Positions 49,888 to 60,312 are shown, counted from the first letter of the stretch. The stretch: 64,000 nucleotides of DNA from Nitzschia sp. pyKryTriq1 (GCA_956465555.1 OY101128.1:434001-498000); one strand, 5' to 3'. A program made the numbers and translations. The notes: a model not told the origin generated them from the sequence alone.

Positions 49888-51110
49888 CCTTGGAATTTTG
49901 TGAGGGAGATCAAGTGATGCATTTCAGGTTCTGATTTCCTCGTCTCCTCGTAAAACGAGCCATCTCCCAATGGTTGGAAGACGCCTCGCTTCAAAACTTC
50001 AATGATACGGGAGCCACACATCATCCCACGGGTTTTGATGGAGTATCATGTTATGCATGACTTTCTGGCCCGAAGAAGCAAGGAGTATCATGTCTCGGTT
50101 TTCCAGAGAAGCAGTGTAAATGAAAAAAGAAATGACACACGCCGCCGTCGTAAGTGTACCGCCGGTACTACCGTACGGTAGACAGGACGAAGGTCGGAGA
50201 CATAATTCGTAATTGGTATCTTTTTCTCTTTCTAAAAATGGTTGCCGTGCTTTTTTCTGGTCGTACCGCAGACGTCTACCGGTATGTACCGGTACCAGGT
50301 ACAGTAATTCGTAGGTACTGTACGCAACTGGTAAACCTGGTACCGTACTTGAACAGGAGAGTAGCACGCAGTACTACCGGTAGTACATATTTGTACCGGT
50401 AATGGTACGAGAACCGTTCTGACTGACGTGCAGACACGCGCAGAGTTCGAACTGCTTCTTGCGCGCGAGGCGGAGGCACTCCAACTCCATCGCGGCAGAA
50501 GGCGAAATCCCGAGCAACAAGGCCAAAACAAACTTTGCCGGGCGTTCAGTCGTCAGTTGGGTTCACAGCGTTCCTCGAGATAAACCGATTGCGGTCATTG
50601 GCTCGCACAATTTCGCTGCAAAGTCTGAAGCGACGGACGTTGTGAAATTAGAAACCGTAAAAACGGTGAGTTCAGGCCGATGAATCGTTGATGGAAGAAT
50701 CTTGTCAAGGGGGCTTGTTCGTTGTTGTTTGAACGTTCGTCGTCGCGTTGTTGCGAGCTTTCTACCATCATCATCGCGTGCATCGCATTGCAAAGAGACT
50801 TTTCCAGTTCTTTTTAAAAGAAGCATTCGCATTAGTCATCTCGGAACCTGCTTTTTCCTGTTTTTCACCCGCCTGCGCGCAACAGGAAGCATGCATGCAC
50901 CTTTTGGCACGAAACAACTCAATAAGTGGGACGTCATCGATCGTATACAATTAGTTATGGGGACTTCGTTGCTGTTAAGTAACTGGACAAAGAAGCACAG
51001 ACAACCAACTCGTTATCGTGTGAAATCGCACCGTCGGTCGGCTGTGTTCACAAAATTGGAAATCACACAATCATATCACAACCTCTCTTTCGACTTAACT
51101 CAAACATCAA
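49888..51110. other. Divergent intergenic region
   Basis: Contains a GTACCAGGTAC copy (50292-50302), several TACCGGTA words (50277, 50395) and AT-rich sequence near the DUF6824 gene start. A possible upstream exon of the oxygenase could lie at 49900-50030. No other gene is supported. Confidence 0.5.
50292..50302. repeat. GTACCWGGTAC palindrome, copy 8
   Basis: Exact copy within a longer 21-base identity (50287-50307) that recurs at 56177-56197. Both begin TACCG and end AGTAA. Confidence 0.85.
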
Positions 51111-52856
51111 ATGGAAATGCGTCGTCCCTACTATTACATCTCGGGTTATCAATACCCAACACCCAATCCCTATGCTTCCATGCCATATGTCGCTCACCCA
51201 GTCGTTGCCGACCCCAATGCTGCTTACTACTACTACAACAACGTCTACGGTCTTGATCCCTCACAGTACAATCAAAAGCGCCAACGACGACAGGCTGCGG
51301 CCGTTGTGGTCGAGTCCCTTTGGAATAACAAAAACATGGGTAGAAAATCGACGGCCCAGCCGCGGCCCAAGCTCGTTGTTCCCCCTCGGGGAATCGGACC
51401 CATCGTCGATCCAAATGAAAACGACGTCCTTTGTGGCCGTGGGGGTCGAATCAACTCCCACTCGGGAAATATTAAGTTCCGAGATACCATCAATGCCAGG
51501 AAGAAAGAGTACCTTGCACCAGCCACCAAGAAGCTCGAAAAGGCGCACATTGCTGCCGCTATCGTCTACGATACTCGTGCCATGGAGCCACCGGGTCGAT
51601 TCTTGAAAGAGGATCGTGAAACTGGCTTGTGGTTTGATATTGGGGATGCAAAAGCAATCAAGAAAACTGGACAAGCACTCCGTGAGGACGCCCCTGAAAT
51701 TCGCCCGGAGCTCGAAGGCGATTCTTCTGGAGACGAGAAGCCTGAGGCGAAGGGAGAAAACGAGGAGGAAAAGGACACGGCAGAGAAACCAAAAGCCTCC
51801 CCCAAGCCGAAGCCGGCTCCGTCACCCAAGCAACAACCTGAAGCTACCGCCACCACAGGGGGGATTGGTCCCCAGTATTTGCCTGGAAATTGGCAGCAGG
51901 CCAGTGGAGTCGCGGGTATGATGTCCCCGCAGGACTTTCAAGCGCAGATCGCGATGCCTCCTCCGTTCCCCTTCCAAGCCAACCCGTACATGCAGCAACA
52001 GCAACAACAAGTGCAACAACCGATGCACCATCAAGGCTTTGAAGGCCGAACCATCCCAATCCAGTCTCCGATGCCGCAAGCTATCTACCAAATACCCAAC
52101 CAACTCGTGTCCGGGACGAGAAACTTAGGACGTCAGGTTGCGAACGCCTCTCGCCATGCAATGGATGCACTTTCACATGCAGGGGGCAATGCCAGTGACC
52201 AGGGCCATGACGAGGCGGCCGCGGATAACGTGGCTTTCGGTCGACAGTTCTATCCCCCAGCGGATACCGGTACAATTCTGAGCTCTGGCAATACCATGAG
52301 TACTATTTCAGGAATCAGCGATTCAATGTCTTCGACGCTCGGAGGAAGTGCAATGATGAGCGATTTTGGTAAGGGAAGCACGCTCAGTGGCTTGAGCGGT
52401 CTTTCTGGACTCAGTGGCCTGGAATCCAGGAATTCACTTCGAGGGAGTGCCCGCGGCTTGGGTGTTTCAGGAATGGGCCGATCAAGCCGTGCTCAATTCC
52501 TGGCTGCCATGAAGGCAGAGAACCGGATGAGTGACATGACCGTCTCCAACAGAAGTTTGGGTTCGATTGGTCGATCTCTAAGCTTCGACGATATGAACGC
52601 TGGTCCGACCGATGAGATTTGGCGGTCAATAATGGAAGACGAAGAAATGCTTCAGCATCCCGAAACCTCGTTACTATCCGGGGAAGGGCCATATGGTCGG
52701 CATCGAGACTCCAGTGCCATGTCAATTACTTCGATGTCGACCGCTTCATCGGCGAGATGGGTTGCTGGTCTGAAAGATTCTGGTGGGGATGATGGCCGAT
52801 CCGTCCTTACAGATATGTCATCGGAGCTCCACGCGCTCGATCTGGCTCATCCTTGA
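51111..52856 (+). CDS. DUF6824 domain protein
   Basis: 581 aa, single exon, with a clear ATG after an AT-rich leader. The first 90 residues are Tyr/Pro/Asn-rich. Residues about 98-192 match DUF6824 as I know it from diatoms: NENDVLCGRGGRINSHSGNI, FRDTINARKKEYLAPATKKL, AHIAAAIVYDTRAMEPPGRF and FDIGDAKAIKKTGQALREDA. The domain is expanded in diatoms and other stramenopiles. Its role is unknown, and the basic conserved helices have led to suspicion of DNA binding. The rest is disordered: a Glu/Lys/Pro linker, Gln runs, and Ser/Gly-rich stretches (STLSGLSGLSGLSGLESRNS). A short helical acidic motif near the end (DEIWRSIMEDEEMLQHPETS) could be an activation or docking segment. Likely nuclear, by inference. 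Confidence 0.85.
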   Translation: MEMRRPYYYISGYQYPTPNPYASMPYVAHPVVADPNAAYYYYNNVYGLDPSQYNQKRQRRQAAAVVVESLWNNKNMGRKSTAQPRPKLVVPPRGIGPIVDPNENDVLCGRGGRINSHSGNIKFRDTINARKKEYLAPATKKLEKAHIAAAIVYDTRAMEPPGRFLKEDRETGLWFDIGDAKAIKKTGQALREDAPEIRPELEGDSSGDEKPEAKGENEEEKDTAEKPKASPKPKPAPSPKQQPEATATTGGIGPQYLPGNWQQASGVAGMMSPQDFQAQIAMPPPFPFQANPYMQQQQQQVQQPMHHQGFEGRTIPIQSPMPQAIYQIPNQLVSGTRNLGRQVANASRHAMDALSHAGGNASDQGHDEAAADNVAFGRQFYPPADTGTILSSGNTMSTISGISDSMSSTLGGSAMMSDFGKGSTLSGLSGLSGLSGLESRNSLRGSARGLGVSGMGRSSRAQFLAAMKAENRMSDMTVSNRSLGSIGRSLSFDDMNAGPTDEIWRSIMEDEEMLQHPETSLLSGEGPYGRHRDSSAMSITSMSTASSARWVAGLKDSGGDDGRSVLTDMSSELHALDLAHP

Positions 52857-53277
52857 AACATGAGAAGTTGATGTTGACTTTTTAAAAGCGGGTATCAACC
52901 GCACTACTATAGGGAGCTTGAGTTTTTCAAACAATCTACAGGCATATCCATTCTTCTAGAATACACTACAAAGACGAAATTATGGTCGCGACTCCGGTAT
53001 TGCCGCAAACATTATCATTATTGTTCGATTCTCCGTCAAAACAACAAAATATTTCGGCACCGATGTTTGATGAGTTTTCTGAAGTCGGAGTGAGTCACCG
53101 ACAAATTCAAAATCGCCAATACGAACATGGGTGCAAAACATCGAAGAAGACATTCTCTCATGATCCCCACACAAAAACAATCGCTGTGTCTTGACACGGG
53201 CGACTTTTCCAGCATGAGACCTACACTAAAAAGGCGAACGGTGAGGACTGTTTTGTTTCTCGCGAAGACCAATACCA
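52857..53277. other. Intergenic region, possible upstream exon
   Basis: A frame at 52982-53090 (MVATPVLPQTLSLLFDSPSK...) ends at a donor-like GTGAGT. It could be a first exon of the doubtful gene at 53278-53753. Nothing else is seen. Confidence 0.3.
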
Positions 53278-53753
53278 ATGCTGGGAAGGAGGATTTATGC
53301 AGCTAGAACAGAGGAAGCAAAACCCTCTTGTGTGGAGAGCGACGTCTCTGGCAATGACAGCACCCAGCCATGGACAAAGAGAGAAGATCGGCATTTCTAC
53401 GAAACGGAGGCTTGGAATCAACGGGATCGGCTTCTTACGAAAACACTGTCAAGAAACGGGGAATTTGTTATCAGCGCCAACATGGAGCTCCACTAACGGC
53501 AGCCATCGACAGTCGCAAACCGCGGACACTTCATGCATATGCAGGAGCACACGAAATCTTTATGCGGCTCCAAGCCGAAGGAAAGAAACGGCAGTCTGTG
53601 TCCTTGGCTGGGCGACGGCCCGATCTAATGGACTGGGTCGTCAAATCCACATTGGAAGTGTTGTTGGAGGACTCCATGCAGGACCAGTATGACGATTCCG
53701 CAAGCGATCAAACGGCGTTGAACAGGGAAACGGATCTCGACACACCAGTATAG
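53278..53753 (+). CDS. Doubtful small hypothetical gene
   Basis: Two overlapping plus-strand frames both look protein-like. The first (to 53496) has EDRHFYETEAWNQRDRLLTK and NGEFVISANMELH. The second (53370-53753, 127 aa, true ATG at 53370) has APLTAAIDSRKPRTLHAYAG, AHEIFMRLQAEGKKRQSV and DLMDWVVKSTLEVLLEDS. I cannot tell whether they are joined by an intron, belong to a frameshifted gene, or whether only the second is real. The stop lies 108 bp from the stop of the converging TPR-like gene. No family is recognised. Confidence 0.35.
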
Positions 53754-53860
53754 CTAATAGAGGGACTGCATAATCTACTAGAGAATAAGAGAGAGAAAAT
53801 AGTCAAGGAGTAAAGCGGGCAATTGTACTGATTATAATTTGGGACAATTTCTAAGAGCAA

Positions 53861-54715
53861 TTACGCAGCTGCTGCTACATTCTTGGAAAGGACAAGATGG
53901 GATACGCTTTTTACAAATCCTTCTGAGGAGGCGGAGGAGATCTCTCTCTTGTCGTTTTTATCATCGTATGTCGATGAAGATTGGACAAAGAGGAGAGTGG
54001 AAAGCAAGTGAGAGAAGCATTTAGAGGCCTTTCCCTCATCGCCAAGTCGCTGGTGGAGCTGGCCCAAGTTATTAATTATGGCCATGGTGCACTCGATACT
54101 GAGTTCCACATCTTCTTGCATTTGCACTTCGTAAGCGAGTTCATAAAGAGAGACAGCTTGCCCAAGGATATTCGCTCCATCGCTGGGTTTTGAGAAAGTG
54201 CGAAGGGCTCGGAGGTGATGGCATAGGGCGAGGTTGAACATGAGGGCAACCGACAGCTCGGAGAGCAACTCGTGGTTGAACTCTCGGTGGTATAAGGCCT
54301 CTGGCCAGATTTGAAGAGGAGTATCATAAACAAATGGTTGTACTACACAATGACATGTCGCGTCGTTTTTGCAAAGGTCCGCTTGCACGGCCTGTTGTAG
54401 TTGTTGTGGAGCATGCTCCAAAGCCATGGACATTTCATGTACGACATCATGCTCTCCGCCAGACTGAGGCATCACTCTGCCTTCGTTCTTCCTCTCACTA
54501 GGGGCACAAAAGACAAGCCCATTTGATGTCTCAGCCTGCATCCTCGTGTCGTCTTGTAACTGGGCATCATCTTCCCACCTTACAATGCCCATGAGGCCTT
54601 TTACAATATGGAGTGAACGTGTGAGCTTGCCGGCCGCATCGAGGTATTCACCGCGACTCATATGATCGATCGCTTGGTTGTTTAGAAAGGCGGTGGTAGT
54701 GAGTGACTGATTCAT
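53861..54715 (-). CDS. TPR-like helical protein, diatom family
   Basis: 284 aa, single exon, starting MNQSLTTTAFLNNQAIDHMS. The pattern is helical repeats: LNNQAIDHMSRGEYLDAAGK and LTRSLHIVKGLMG at the N-terminus, then LSVALMFNLALCHHLRALRT, LGQAVSLYELAYEVQ and AIINNLGQLHQRLGDEGKAS with KCFSHLLSTLLFV. Between the two blocks is a polar insert of about 80 residues. Diatom genomes carry many short proteins of exactly this build (N-terminal NN.A...G.Y..A motif, late NNLGQ...LG...A..CF motif); none that I know has a tested role. It is expected to be a soluble protein-binding scaffold. It converges on the doubtful 53278 gene. Confidence 0.8.
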   Translation of the reverse strand: MNQSLTTTAFLNNQAIDHMSRGEYLDAAGKLTRSLHIVKGLMGIVRWEDDAQLQDDTRMQAETSNGLVFCAPSERKNEGRVMPQSGGEHDVVHEMSMALEHAPQQLQQAVQADLCKNDATCHCVVQPFVYDTPLQIWPEALYHREFNHELLSELSVALMFNLALCHHLRALRTFSKPSDGANILGQAVSLYELAYEVQMQEDVELSIECTMAIINNLGQLHQRLGDEGKASKCFSHLLSTLLFVQSSSTYDDKNDKREISSASSEGFVKSVSHLVLSKNVAAAA

Positions 54716-55792
54716 GGTGAAAAGGGAGACGGTTCTGACGAGAAATAATGGGAGATGCGTATCGCAGATAGCAAAAAAAGAGAGATTTTTCGTCGGCTGT
54801 TGGAACCAAGCTATTGTACAAACGGATGATTTTTTATTCGTAAAAAAAGAAGAAGAAAAAGTCCCGCCACAAGGTCTGCTAGGGTGGGCGATATTTAAGA
54901 AGAATGAGTTCTGCTCATATTTAAGGTACCGAGTTCAGAACTTCGCCCTTTACTTCCTTCGGAGAAACCACCTTCTCTTCAAATCGTTACGGTACCTGTA
55001 GCGTGTCCAGCCCGTACCAGCGGTACTCTAACGCATCTGAAATTACACTACCGGTACGTGCGTCCGTGTATGTGTGCTAGTGAAGTGCGTGGAGTGAGAT
55101 GGCGTCTCATTCATCACCGCTCTCCTTTTTTAGCCTTTACATTGGCGTGCGTGGCGAAATCTCGACCGTATAAGTACGTACTTGGTACTGCGAACTCAAA
55201 GTGTGAGGAAAATGCAGCGATCCATTTTTGTAGCATCGAGGGGTGGCTCGTCCTAAACGTATTGTTCTCGCTGTTTGGTCATGAATAACAAATATATACA
55301 ACGAAAGATCTGGTACCAGCCTGTACTCTACGCCAGGTACCGGTTGAGAGTACCAGGTATTACTCGTAAGAGTGGGAGTAGAACTCTGCCCTCGTCTTCC
55401 GGAGGGGCAGTTGCCTCCTTGAAACAGCTGTTCTGTTGCAGTTACAGTAGTAGACGAGTAAAAAATAAATAACGATAAATGACGAAGATGCGAGTTGTTT
55501 TTACAGCAGCAACAGGTGGGGGGCGGCATGCATGGCAACATCAAGCATTGGAGGGAGTATGTTTCAATCCCCATGATCATCTCGCCGCCTTCTTACTTCT
55601 GCAAGCAGTGCAGTTTCATGAGCTTACTAGTGCAAGGTACTAGCTCCAGACTTATCTGCATAAACAATGAGCTTATTGTGGTCACTGACTCTCAAGGTAC
55701 AGGTACCGGGGATACTACATCAGCATGCACCATGAAAGATCTAGCAAAAGATACTGGTGGGGTTCAAGCACTACTGGTACACTACAAGTACT

Positions 55793-55803
55793 GTACCAGG
55801 TAC
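55793..55803. repeat. GTACCWGGTAC palindrome, copy 9
   Basis: Exact GTACCAGGTAC in the middle of the 1.8-kb gene-free stretch. Confidence 0.8.
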
Positions 55804-56181
55804 GAATACTCTCTACCTCTACCAGTAGTGTTGTTTTGCCTTGCCCTAACAAACGCCTTTCCGATGCAGCAGCAGTTGGCGCACGTTTTCTCTTGTTGTG
55901 GAGCGTCTGCTGCCTCAGCTACTAAAGGAAAATCATGCAGTGAAATAATAATGCTAATATCGTGGTGCTGTCGAACAGCTGTGCTGGTGGTGGTTCCTTG
56001 TTCCTTTATTGGAACTCGTGATGCAATGTAAAAAGGGTGTAAAATGTAAAATAGCTCTCGACCTTGAAAAGCGGCGGTGAGAACTTGGTGAGAACAGCCT
56101 GCTTCTTCGGTGCGTGGTGGTGGGTGGAAAAAATAATGAGAACCCTCTCGAGTAGTTCAGCCATGTGGAGTTCTCGTACCG

Positions 56182-56192
56182 GTACCAGGTAC
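56182..56192. repeat. GTACCWGGTAC palindrome, copy 10
   Basis: Exact copy, part of the 21-base identity shared with 50287-50307, 351 bp before the eIF2-beta start. Confidence 0.85.
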
Positions 56193-56542
56193 AGTAAACA
56201 GTAGGGCGATTCTTCCCGGGCGTTGACGCCAGGCAGGAATGGGACTGACCGGCCGGCGGGTTCAGCTCGACCGGCGCGAGGAATCCGGAATTTCTAATTC
56301 CTCGGGCAAGCGCTCCAGAGATGAACCATACTCCTCCGCTCCTCCTCATCCTCCTCCTCACTCCTCCTCCGTCCATCGACCTCCGCGTTTCACAATGGCG
56401 GCTCGTCTGTTGCCTGTTGCCTCTCCCCCGCCAGCATAGAAACGTGTTGTTGTTGGTACCCACTACTGCCGGTAGAGTGATACCATTCCACACCAGAACC
56501 AACCCGCTATCGCTTCCACTTCAAACAACAACTCTGCGAACC

Positions 56543-57235
56543 ATGTCGGACGAAGAAGAGGCCGATGTTGCGGCCATGTTGGACCTCTCCAAGAAGAAGA
56601 AGAAAAAGAAAAAGGTCAAGGAAACCAAGGGCGACGGCAGCAAAACCGCCGCTGGAGAAGGCACTGACTTGGATGGTCAGCAAGCCCTGCTGGCAGAGCA
56701 GGACCAGGCCCAAGAAGTGGTGGAGGACCAGTATGATCGAAAGGCCGAGTACACGTACGATGAGCTCCTGGACAAGATTGTCGATCTCTTGCAAACCAAC
56801 AACCCCGCGTTGGTGGAGAAGAAGAAGCGTAACATCAAGCCGCCGCAGCTTCAGCTCATGAGCAGCAAGAAGACCTTGTGGGTCAACTTCCAAGAGATCT
56901 GCACCATGATGCAGCGCAGTCCTGATCACGTCTACGCCTTTTTCATGGCCGAGCTCGGAACCGAAGGGTCCATCGATGGTAACCAGCGCTTGATCATTCG
57001 TGGAAAGTACGTGCCAAAGTACATTGAGAGTTTGCTGCGCAAGTACGTGGTGGAGTATGTCACCTGTGAGATGTGTCGCTCGCCCAACACCGACTTGAAG
57101 AAGGACGGAGCCAGTCGATTGTACTTTTGTCACTGTCGCGATTGTGGATCCTCCCGGTCTGTGGCTCCGATTCGAAGTGGTTACCATGCCACCAGTCGAG
57201 CTGATCGTCGGGCTGCCAGAAACGCCAAAGGATAG
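56543..57235 (+). CDS. EIF2S2: Translation initiation factor eIF2 subunit beta
   Basis: eIF2 brings initiator Met-tRNA and GTP to the 40S ribosome; the beta subunit contacts eIF5 and eIF2B. 230 aa, single exon, ATG in CGAACCATGTCG. The N-terminus has one lysine block (KKKKKKKKVK), where animal proteins have three. The core matches well: YTYDELLDKIVDLLQTNNPA, KKTLWVNFQEICTMMQRSPD, HVYAFFMAELGTEGSIDGNQ and KYVPKYIESLLRKYVVEYVT. The C-terminal zinc finger is CEMC then CRDC, with FCHC just before the last pair. The protein is shorter than animal homologues, mainly in the N-terminal extension. It converges on the SulP gene with only 67 bp between stops. Confidence 0.96.
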   Translation: MSDEEEADVAAMLDLSKKKKKKKKVKETKGDGSKTAAGEGTDLDGQQALLAEQDQAQEVVEDQYDRKAEYTYDELLDKIVDLLQTNNPALVEKKKRNIKPPQLQLMSSKKTLWVNFQEICTMMQRSPDHVYAFFMAELGTEGSIDGNQRLIIRGKYVPKYIESLLRKYVVEYVTCEMCRSPNTDLKKDGASRLYFCHCRDCGSSRSVAPIRSGYHATSRADRRAARNAKG

Positions 57236-57302
57236 AAAACGCACTATAGGATTAACGAAAGTAGCAATCTATTCGATGTCGATAGATGAACAATAATACT
57301 CT

Positions 57303-60300
57303 TTATACATCGGTACACGTACAGTTGGCCAGATCCAGTGTAGAAGCATGCAAAAGCATCTTTTGAAGAATCTGGTAGAGATCCGGATCTTCACTACTCG
57401 CCAGATTCATGTGCGAATGAGTGATGCGAGCCACCTTGGTCCCATCCAGGGTAGCAAGTGCGCCATATGTGCGGGGCTTGTCCAACAAATAATCATTGTA
57501 TCCAAAGACCCCACCGACTTGCCATAGCGTTGCCACGGTGCGGTCAGCTGTGCTAGCCTTAAAAGCATCGTCGAATAGGTATGATGCACTCCCGACTTGT
57601 TTGGGATTGGACACCAATCCGGCTCCCGATAACACGGGCATTTTTTGTCGTTTACGAGAACTCTCAGTGGAGGTCGAGTTGGCCACCACACCGGACAAGA
57701 CAACGTAAAAGGAATCTGGGTACGTGTTGCGTTGAAAGATATAGTCACCGGATTTCAATTCAATCTCTTCATGGTACCGAGTCGAAGTCATCTTCTTCAA
57801 GACTTCTTGTTCGTCTTCATCACTTCCCAACATATGAGCCATGATATTGGCCAAGGATCGATCTCCCGAGGCCTCCATTGATGACAATGATATGGATCGA
57901 TCTGCTTTGTTCAACCGATGCAAAAGCATGATCTCGCAAAATTCCAATGATTCTTGAACAGTGACAAATAACAAAATGTGTTCCAACGGTGAATCCTCCC
58001 GGGGCCGGGGAGGCATAGGCCGCGCACCATATTGTTGCCGTCGACTGAGTAACTTTGCCTTGACCGCATTTTCTTCTTCCAGATCGTCAATGGAGACTCC
58101 ATGACTACGAAACATCCATTCAATCCGAGGCGTCGCTCCCGACGCGCACACCACAATATCTCGTTTGGCACACATTTTGACGAGCTGCAAAAAGCAGCCC
58201 CGTGTGGCTGACGCATCGAGGTGCGTGACTCGCGTCAGATCCAACACGAGATACTTGGGAGGTATGGGTGGACGAGCAGCTGCGGTATTATTATTATGAG
58301 TGGAACGAACACTCACAGTGGAAGGCTTGCGATCCAAGGTCAACATGGTAGAGGCTGTATGAGGAGTTTTGTTGGGATTCAGGGGACTTCCCAGGACTTT
58401 GTCATCTCCATTCAGTCCGATTTGATCAACAATTGAATTCAACAAACTCAAGGAGCTTCCAAAAAAGACAGTTCCGTGCATTTCCAAAGAGACAATCCGG
58501 GCCCCTCCAATGGACGAATATGCATAATCGTTCAACATTTTGGCATCCGAAGGCGTCCATACAGCCCGAGACCGTCGATCGACCTTGACAATGGCCGAGG
58601 TTTGAGCTGTCGTGACGATTTGTTCGACAATCGCAATCAAGACTCCCAAGACGATTCCGGTATCAATTCCCACGACGAAAATGGCACAAAAGGTCAACCA
58701 AACAATTCCGTATTCGGATAAAAAGACTTGATGGCGGACTTCCCACAACCATTCCCAACAGAGGTCATAACCAATGAAGATCAAGGTACTTCCCAAAAAA
58801 AAGAGTGGACTGATTTGCAAAACATTGACGGGGCTGACGACAATATAGAAGAAGGCGCCCATGATCAAGAATCCAATAGATCGCGAGTGGACTCCCGTCC
58901 GATAGGTAAAAATGGTTTGCGAAAAAATGTAGGATCCAGTAAATCCAAATGTCAATCCACTCATGACTAATATAGTGAATGAAGGAATGAGTTTCGAGGG
59001 TGAGATGCAATCCATCATCCACGCCGAAATGAAGCAACGCAGACAGGCTCGTATGCATGTATGTACGACCGCCAAACTCACAATTACAAAGTCCAACTGT
59101 CGCAAGCTCTCGATTCGTATCCAGAGCTTCTCCCATATCAATGCTAATGGCTGCCACATCCAGACAGGACGCAAAGGAAACCACAAAGACCATTCCTATC
59201 CACGTGGGCAGGATTTTTGGAATTAAATCCCATCGCACCAGTCTGAAATCCACCAGGTGAAAGAGATCTCCCACGGGAACTGAGGGTGCCACCGGGCCGA
59301 CCCATCCTTCGTCGCGAGCATCGTCCAAGGTCGCTCCAAAAACCCAAAGGATAAAGTAAAAGAGGGCAGGAATGGCGACCATGACCAAAGGTAAGACTCC
59401 ACTATTGGTAGCCTTGCGGGACACTAAAGTCAAGACAAGACCCGCTAGTAGTCCTGGAACAGCCAGCAAGAAGGTATGGGGATCCCCGAGATACTTCCAA
59501 TCCGACAAGTTGACAATCGATTTGGAAATGCAAAGCGCGATTCCTGCTTGGATACAGAAAAAGCCAATAAACGCCAGATATCCACCGACTACTGGCATGG
59601 GCAGGTAGGAGACGGCATCTGCCAGTCGAAAGTGTCCCATGATCACCAGCACCAGGCCCAAGGCGGCCGTTCCGAGGGAAAGCAACACCAAGGAAGTGGA
59701 CACAATTTCTTCTTCCGAATGACCTTGGTCGAGCATGACCCTCGCGATGGTGTTGGCCATGCCACTCAAAAAGATCAGTCCAGCATCTTGAACCGTTCCA
59801 ATGGCAAAGTCCAGGGACGAAAAAAGAAAGAACCCAAGCTGATGCATAAGACTGCTGAAAATCACCAATTTCGAAAGGGCGTTCATGTGGTCAGCAAAGA
59901 CGGGATGGTTGAAAATTACGGCGGCGTAACCGTACAGTGCGGGTGCGGAAATAATCACATTCACCACAGCATACACCACGCAAGACAAATAAAAGCCAGC
60001 CCCTTTGCTCGCTGCCTTGGCGGCTTCCGCCTGCTGATGACTCGGACAGGGGCTGGTGCCGGTAGCTTTTGCGCTGGACGTTGCAATCATCCGGCGACTA
60101 TCTTGAAAGGACCAACCACGCTCTTTCAGGGGAACAAATCCAAAATCATCATCGTCGTCGCCGCCGCCACTACCACCACGTTGAGAGGGTGATGCTAGCA
60201 GCGTGCCCGCTTTGGGTGGCGAAGCCCCGTATTTGTTTTCGGCCGTAGCACCGTGTTCGGGATCTCCCAGCAGTCGCTCTAGCTCCGTTCCACCAGCAGC

Positions 60301-60312
60301 AGCAGAGGTCAT
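57303..60312 (-). CDS. SulP/SLC26-type anion transporter with STAS and cNMP-binding-like domains
   Basis: Two exons (60312-59082, 58966-57303) encode 964 aa. After a cytosolic Gly/Asp-rich N-terminus, about a dozen hydrophobic segments span residues 105-540. Exon joining restores the SulP signature: LATVGLCN then FMSGLTFGFTGSYIFSQTIF. The STAS domain (about 545-690) includes ARIVSLEMHGTVFFGSSLSL and KYLVLDLTRVTHLDASATRG. The C-terminus (about 790-945) resembles a cyclic-nucleotide-binding fold: EIELKSGDYIFQRNTYPDSF with YVVLSGVV, then GGVFGYNDYLLDKPRTYGAL. SulP proteins carry sulfate, bicarbonate or other anions; fused nucleotide-binding domains occur in diatom members. Whether this one binds cAMP or cGMP is uncertain. 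No plastid signal, so plasma membrane or vacuole is more likely. Confidence 0.9.

Larger units (their letters stand above)
54716..56542. other. Intergenic region
   Basis: Two GTACCAGGTAC copies (55793-55803, 56182-56192), a near-copy at about 55350, and TACCGGTA near 55052. Frames at 55495-56031 and elsewhere are unsupported. The eIF2-beta promoter occupies the right end, and its frame is open upstream of the true ATG by chance. Confidence 0.5.
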
